Assembly: GCA_945869475.1 (NCBI GenBank)
Contig: CAMBOV010000008.1
Coordinates: 1-64,000, forward strand
DNA: 64,000 nt
Source: Singulisphaera sp. GP187
GTDB lineage: Bacteria > Planctomycetota > Phycisphaerae > Phycisphaerales > SM1A02
Direction: 5' to 3'
Part shown: piece after piece, positions 59,951 through 64,000 of the stretch
Layout: every line of letters begins with the position of its first letter
Position numbering within the stretch: the first letter of the stretch is position 1
Notes under the pieces: generated by a model
What the model was told of the DNA's origin: nothing
The model's input: only the letters and a program-made list of their open reading frames with translations
Databases searched by the model: none
Position numbers and translations under genes: made by a program

Positions 59951-60996
59951 TGCGAATCGCCATCGTCAACGACCTTCGCATCGCGCAAGAGATCTTGCGC
60001 AGAGCGGTCGCACTGATGCCCGGTGCATCGGTCGCGTGGGTCGCCGCCGATGGACTCGAAGCGCTCGCTGCCTGCAAACGCGACAAGCCCGACTTGATCC
60101 TGATGGACATGGTGATGCCAGTGATGGATGGCGCCGTCGCAACTCGCGCGATTATGAAAGAATGCGCCTGTCCAATTCTGGTCGTGACGAGCACGATCGA
60201 GGGCAACCTCTCGCTCGTCTACGAGGCGCTCAGCGCGGGAGCAATCGACGCGGTGCAAACTCCGCAGTTTGACGCAGCTGGCGCGATCACTGGAATTGAC
60301 ACGCTGATTCGCAAATCGCGCGTCGCACTTGCCGCAACCGCGTCGTTCACGAGTCAGCGTCACGTGAGTAGCGCCGCCGCGATGCCTCTCGCGAACACTC
60401 TCTCGCAACGCCGCGGCGCGCGCACGTTACTGCTCGCCATTGGATCGTCGACAGGTGGTCCCCATGCACTCAGCGTTGTGCTCGGCGGGCTCACGAATCA
60501 CGCCTCACATTGCACCATCATCGTGCAACACATCGACATCAGCTACGCCGCCGGACTCGCCGCGTGGCTGACCGGTGAGATCAAGAAGCCTGTACGCATC
60601 GCACTCGAAGGCGAGCAACTGCAATCCGGATTGATTCTCGTGGCGGCGAGCGACGATCATCTGGTCATTCGCAACGGGCGCGTTCACTACGTTCGCGAGC
60701 CGATCGATCAGATCTACCGACCGAGCGTCGACGCACTCTTTCACAGCCTCGCAACCGATGAATCGGTCAAAGGGACGGCCGTCCTCTTGACTGGAATGGG
60801 ACGTGATGGCGCCGAGGGGTTGCGCGCCCTGCGAACAGCAGGCTGGCAGACCATCGCGCAAGACCAGAATTCAAGCGTGGTCTGGGGGATGCCAGGCGCC
60901 GCTGTGGCACTCGGAGCTGCGATGCAAATCCTGCCGCTCAACGCCATCGGAGGCGCGGCGAGTCGCACACTCGGCGGTGCGGTTGCGCCCTCGTAA
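59950..60996 (+). CDS. cheB: CheB methylesterase response regulator (WspF position)
   Basis: 348 residues. The start ATG shares one base with the cheA stop. The receiver domain (1-125) has MRIAIVNDLRIAQ, phospho-Asp in LILMDMVMPVMDG and VVTSTIEGNLSLVYEALSAG. The methylesterase domain (about 155-345) has the catalytic triad regions: AIGSSTGGPHAL (Ser), IIVQHIDISYAAG (His) and LLTGMGRDGAEGL (Asp). The receiver start reads VND rather than VDD, a mild change in the acidic pocket. Confidence 0.95.
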   Translation: MRIAIVNDLRIAQEILRRAVALMPGASVAWVAADGLEALAACKRDKPDLILMDMVMPVMDGAVATRAIMKECACPILVVTSTIEGNLSLVYEALSAGAIDAVQTPQFDAAGAITGIDTLIRKSRVALAATASFTSQRHVSSAAAMPLANTLSQRRGARTLLLAIGSSTGGPHALSVVLGGLTNHASHCTIIVQHIDISYAAGLAAWLTGEIKKPVRIALEGEQLQSGLILVAASDDHLVIRNGRVHYVREPIDQIYRPSVDALFHSLATDESVKGTAVLLTGMGRDGAEGLRALRTAGWQTIAQDQNSSVVWGMPGAAVALGAAMQILPLNAIGGAASRTLGGAVAPS

Positions 60997-61009
60997 GATC
61001 GAATCTCCC

Positions 61010-62191
61010 ATGTCAACCACTGCACCAACTCTCCCGAATGCTGAATCGCTCGACCGCGTCGTCGTGCTGCTCGTCGATGATCAACCGATGATCGGTGAGG
61101 CCGTGCGGCGAATCTGCGCGACTCAACCATCGATCGAGTTTCACTTCTGCGCTGATTCGACGAAGGCCGTCGAGGCCGCAACACGCATTGAACCAACGGT
61201 GATCTTGCAAGATCTCGTGATGCCTGGCATCGAAGGACTCGATCTCGTCGTGCTCTACCGCCAGAATGAAGCGACGCGCCTCATTCCGCTCATCGTGCTC
61301 TCATCGAAAGAAGAGGCGACGACAAAGGCCGAAGCGTTCGCCCGTGGTGCAAATGATTATCTCGTCAAGTTGCCCGATCCCATCGAGATGCTTGCGCGCA
61401 TTCGCTACCACTCACGCGGATATCGCGCGCTGCTTGAACGCAACGAGGCCTACCGCCAACTCAAGAGCGAACTCGATCAAGCGGGTGATTACGTGCAATC
61501 GCTGCTGCCGCCCACATTGAATGCTGCGGATGTCGCCGTCCGCGGTGCGTTCATTCCCAGTGCGCAGCTCGGAGGAGATTTCTTCGGATGGAACGAACTC
61601 GCCGATGGCAATCTCGCGTTGTTCTTGATCGATGTCTGTGGGCACGGCGTGGGTCCGGCACTTCTCTCGGTCTCGGTGAGTAACGCTTTGCACGCGGGTG
61701 GATACTCGCCCCAAGAGATCTTGAGCCCTGCGCGCGTGATGACGCTCTTGAATGCCGCGTTTCCGATGTCGAGCCACCGCGGGATGTATTTCACCGGCTG
61801 GTATGGCATCTATAACCGAACAACGCGCATGCTCACGTGGGCTGGAGCAGGTCATCCACCTGCCATGGTGGCACGCCTTAACGGCGACTACGTTGAATTC
61901 GATTCGCAAGGTCCTCCCGTCGGCATCGTTGACGGATTTGAGTTCACGCAGTCGACCGCGCAGCTCGAGGCGGGCGATCGGTTCTATCTCTACAGCGATG
62001 GGATCGTCGAGATTCCACGACCTGACGGAACAGTCTGGGCGCACTCTGATTTTCAGCTCTTCGCTCGATCGGATGCACTCAAGGCCGCCGATCCAATCGC
62101 ACGAATGCTCGATTTCACTCGCGGATTGCAGGGACGCAGCCAGTTCGAAGACGACGTCTCGATCGTCGAGATGATTATCGCGAAGAGCTAG
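61010..62191 (+). CDS. Response regulator with PP2C (SpoIIE/RsbU) phosphatase output
   Basis: 393 residues from the ATG at 61010. The receiver domain (about 15-140) has VVVLLVDDQPMIGEAVRRIC, phospho-Asp in VILQDLVMPGIEG and YLVKLPDPIEML. A short coiled linker leads to a PP2C-type phosphatase (about 180-390): AQLGGDFFGWNEL, LFLIDVCGHGVGPALLS, TWAGAGHPPAMVARL, RFYLYSDGIVE and FEDDVSIVEM, with all metal-binding Asp in place. In RsbU/RsbP-like systems this domain dephosphorylates an anti-anti-sigma factor. It takes the place occupied by the GGDEF protein WspR in Wsp operons, 13 bases after cheB. Confidence 0.94.
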   Translation: MSTTAPTLPNAESLDRVVVLLVDDQPMIGEAVRRICATQPSIEFHFCADSTKAVEAATRIEPTVILQDLVMPGIEGLDLVVLYRQNEATRLIPLIVLSSKEEATTKAEAFARGANDYLVKLPDPIEMLARIRYHSRGYRALLERNEAYRQLKSELDQAGDYVQSLLPPTLNAADVAVRGAFIPSAQLGGDFFGWNELADGNLALFLIDVCGHGVGPALLSVSVSNALHAGGYSPQEILSPARVMTLLNAAFPMSSHRGMYFTGWYGIYNRTTRMLTWAGAGHPPAMVARLNGDYVEFDSQGPPVGIVDGFEFTQSTAQLEAGDRFYLYSDGIVEIPRPDGTVWAHSDFQLFARSDALKAADPIARMLDFTRGLQGRSQFEDDVSIVEMIIAKS

Positions 62192-62232
62192 CCGCATCGC
62201 GCCCGACGCGCGCTCGTTACGCTCTGAGGTGC

Positions 62233-63222
62233 ATGATGCGTCGACCTGATCCGAGTCAGCTCTTGCTCTTCGGTGATGAGCCCGACCCTGCACGGGTGCA
62301 GCTCGCGTCGATCGATTCAGAACTGCACACTATCGGCGCGAAACTCTTGCAGTCGATTCGATTAGGCACGAGTTCGTGGAGTTTTCCTGGATGGCGCGGA
62401 ATCGTCTGGGAGAGTGCATCATCCACGGCAGTCCTCGCACGGGATGGTCTCGCAACGTATGCGAAGCATCCGCTCTTGCGCACGGTGGGACTCGACAAGA
62501 CGTACTACAAGCCCGCGCCTCGCGAAGAGTTTGCTCGCTTGCGCGCGCAAGTCACCGACGATTTTCGCTTTCTCGTGAAGGCGCACGAAGCGCTCACACG
62601 ACACGATGTGGTCGCAGCGTCGACGACGAAGAGTGTCTATCTCGACCCTGGCTACGCGCTCGACGCGGTGATCGATCCGGTCATGCAAGGACTCCAAGCC
62701 TCCGCAGGACCGATCCTCTTTCAATTCTCGCCGATGGGGTTACGCACTGCCAAAGATGCGGAGGCGTTCATTCGGCGGCTCGGGACGTTTCTGTGTGCAT
62801 TGCCCATTGGTCCGCTCTACGCTGTTGAAGTGCGTGACCGCGCGCTCTTGCGCCCATCGTGGGCGTCGATGCTGCGCGAGAGTGGCGCAGCGCACTCATA
62901 CTGTGTGCATCCGTCGATGCCGCCTCCGTCGGTGCAGGCACAGACGGTCGATCCAATCACCCAGCCTGCGATCGTGAGTCGCTGGATGTTGCACGCAGGG
63001 CTCGGCTACGACGCGGCCGTCGACCGATACGAACCATTCGATCGGATCGTCGACGCAGACTCCGCGAGTCGTGAGCAATTCGCTCGACTCTGCGCCGTGG
63101 CAATCGAACATGGCAAGGATGCCTGGGTCATCGTCAACAACAAAGCCGAAGGATCGGCTCCCCGCTCAGTCGAGCTTCTCGCGCGTGCCGTTGTTGCGGC
63201 GGCGCCGACTGCGAGTTCTTGA
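62233..63222 (+). CDS. DUF72 (YecE-like) protein
   Basis: 329 residues. The TIM-barrel DUF72 family is recognised from IRLGTSSWSFPGWRGIVWE, LRTVGLDKTYYKPAPREEFA, DFRFLVKAHEALTRHD, GPILFQFSPMG, YAVEVRDRALLRPS and WVIVNNKAEGSAPRSVELLA. Its function is unknown. The N-terminal 35 residues (PDPSQLLLFGDEPDPARVQL) are an extension that occurs in a subset. It follows the chemosensory operon by 41 bases on the same strand but is probably unrelated. Confidence 0.92.
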   Translation: MMRRPDPSQLLLFGDEPDPARVQLASIDSELHTIGAKLLQSIRLGTSSWSFPGWRGIVWESASSTAVLARDGLATYAKHPLLRTVGLDKTYYKPAPREEFARLRAQVTDDFRFLVKAHEALTRHDVVAASTTKSVYLDPGYALDAVIDPVMQGLQASAGPILFQFSPMGLRTAKDAEAFIRRLGTFLCALPIGPLYAVEVRDRALLRPSWASMLRESGAAHSYCVHPSMPPPSVQAQTVDPITQPAIVSRWMLHAGLGYDAAVDRYEPFDRIVDADSASREQFARLCAVAIEHGKDAWVIVNNKAEGSAPRSVELLARAVVAAAPTASS

Positions 63223-63279
63223 CAGCTCGCGCGACTCAGCCACGTCGACGGTGGGAAAGTGCCCGCACGAGGTAAGACC

Positions 63280-64000
63280 TCAACGTAAAGAGGAGTTGGG
63301 TGTCGACGACTCGAGCGCTCGCACATTGGCGTTATCGCGCAGTGCGTCGAGAGTCGCTCGTGTGCGATTCAGTTCGCCGCGAATCGCTCCAAAGTCAGGT
63401 CGTGCCGCGGCCATCCACGCACCGAACTCACCCCGCTGGGCGCGCGCGCTCAGCACGGCGAGTTGCGCCGTTGCATCGGAAGCCTTCCACGCCTGCGCGG
63501 CAGCGACAAAGTAGGGCTCACCGGCGCGCATCTCGATGAGCAACTCTTCGCCACGCAGTCGTGCAAGCGGATACTCATTCGCCTTCGAAACAATCGCGGC
63601 ACTTTCGCTTCGCGCGGATTGGTAGAGCGAGGCGCCATCCCCTCCTGCTCGGATACGGTCTTGTGAACGGGAAATCCAGCGAATCTGCTCGGTCGCAACG
63701 CACGTGCTCCACGCGAGATCTTGAGCCGCAGCGAGCGCAGCGCAGGCATCGCGAATCTTCTTCGCGCGTGGCGCATCAGCTGAGAGTGGAACAAACGCAT
63801 CTGCGCGTTGAATCGCCTGCCACGCCAATCGCGATGCGGCTTGTTGGGTATCGAGGCGCGCGACGAGTGTGAGCATGCGCGCTGCGTCGATCATCGCGAC
63901 GATACGGTCGCATGCTTCGTCGCGCCGACTGAACCGCTCGAGCCGACGACTGTCCGCGTCGAGCAGGGCGATCCACTCTTTGATTCGAGTCACGTCGGGC
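63280..64000 (-). CDS. Ala/Arg-rich helical protein, unknown (5' end cut by window)
   Basis: The visible part is about 240 residues, entirely helical and rich in Ala and Arg (RDACAALAAAQDLAWSTCVA, YFVAAAQAWKASDATAQLAV), with no motif I recognise. The frame is still open at the right window edge; the GTG at 63991-63993 need not be the true start. It may be the C-terminal part of a larger coiled-coil or TPR-like protein. It is convergent with the DUF72 gene, 57 bases apart. Confidence 0.6.
   Translation of the reverse strand, partial: PDVTRIKEWIALLDADSRRLERFSRRDEACDRIVAMIDAARMLTLVARLDTQQAASRLAWQAIQRADAFVPLSADAPRAKKIRDACAALAAAQDLAWSTCVATEQIRWISRSQDRIRAGGDGASLYQSARSESAAIVSKANEYPLARLRGEELLIEMRAGEPYFVAAAQAWKASDATAQLAVLSARAQRGEFGAWMAAARPDFGAIRGELNRTRATLDALRDNANVRALESSTPNSSLR

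Overview
The window looks like a chromosomal piece of a planctomycete, most likely of the Phycisphaerae. The evidence is a secreted protein ending in a Phycisphaerae-style dockerin-like tail (INCDGLVDGVDL ... LLSGWG), a secreted protein ending in a PEP-CTERM-like anchor (PGAVALIGL ... RRRR), two DUF1080 proteins, a Tat-exported Gfo/Idh/MocA oxidoreductase, a prepilin-type protein and a lysine-rich histone-like protein. Most of the window is fairly GC-rich with short intergenic gaps. No rRNA, convincing tRNA or CRISPR array was seen.

Region 1 (1-18.7 kb) reads as a light / photo-oxidative stress island that has been rearranged. A CarH/LitR-type MerR regulator (4578-5471) is divergent from an operon for a SOUL heme-protein-like lipoprotein, a peroxiredoxin-like protein, an SRPBCC protein, a CIA30-FAS1-FAS1 secreted protein and an NmrA-type reductase. 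A second minus-strand run carries the four genes SDR / FAD amine-oxidase-like / DUF1365 / cyclopropane-fatty-acid synthase, then a membrane-peroxiredoxin fusion and small membrane proteins. In other bacteria that four-gene set is linked to LitR or to sigmaE-ChrR. The four genes are visibly AT-richer than the rest and overlap tightly, which suggests horizontal gain. An 86% identical inverted repeat derived from a broken IS3-like element brackets about 9 kb of this region. On the far side lie folE and a second FAS1 gene behind a strong promoter, with the wreck of a second LitR-like regulator in front of them.

Region 2 (18.9-53.1 kb) is mostly housekeeping: recJ, an adenylate-kinase-like gene, a tpiA-secG-yicC-kinase-PDZ operon, alaS, acs, a DUF1015-serA-serC operon (the SerA homologue appears to lack its catalytic Arg and His), marC, sthA, an MFS carrier overlapping a PAP2-glycosyltransferase fusion, kup, a large Sel1-repeat lipoprotein and a Gly-rich RRM protein. 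It also holds an HD-GYP phosphodiesterase fused to a sigma70-region-4-like helix-turn-helix.

Region 3 (53.3-62.2 kb) is a complete alternative chemosensory operon: MCP, CheW, CheR-TPR, CheW, CheA-REC, CheB, then a response regulator. The gene order is exactly that of the Wsp system (wspABCDEF-R), but the GGDEF output protein WspR is replaced by a REC-PP2C (SpoIIE/RsbU-type) phosphatase. The likely output is therefore partner switching of an anti-sigma system rather than c-di-GMP synthesis. This is the most novel-looking system in the window. A DUF72 gene and a partial unknown gene close the window.
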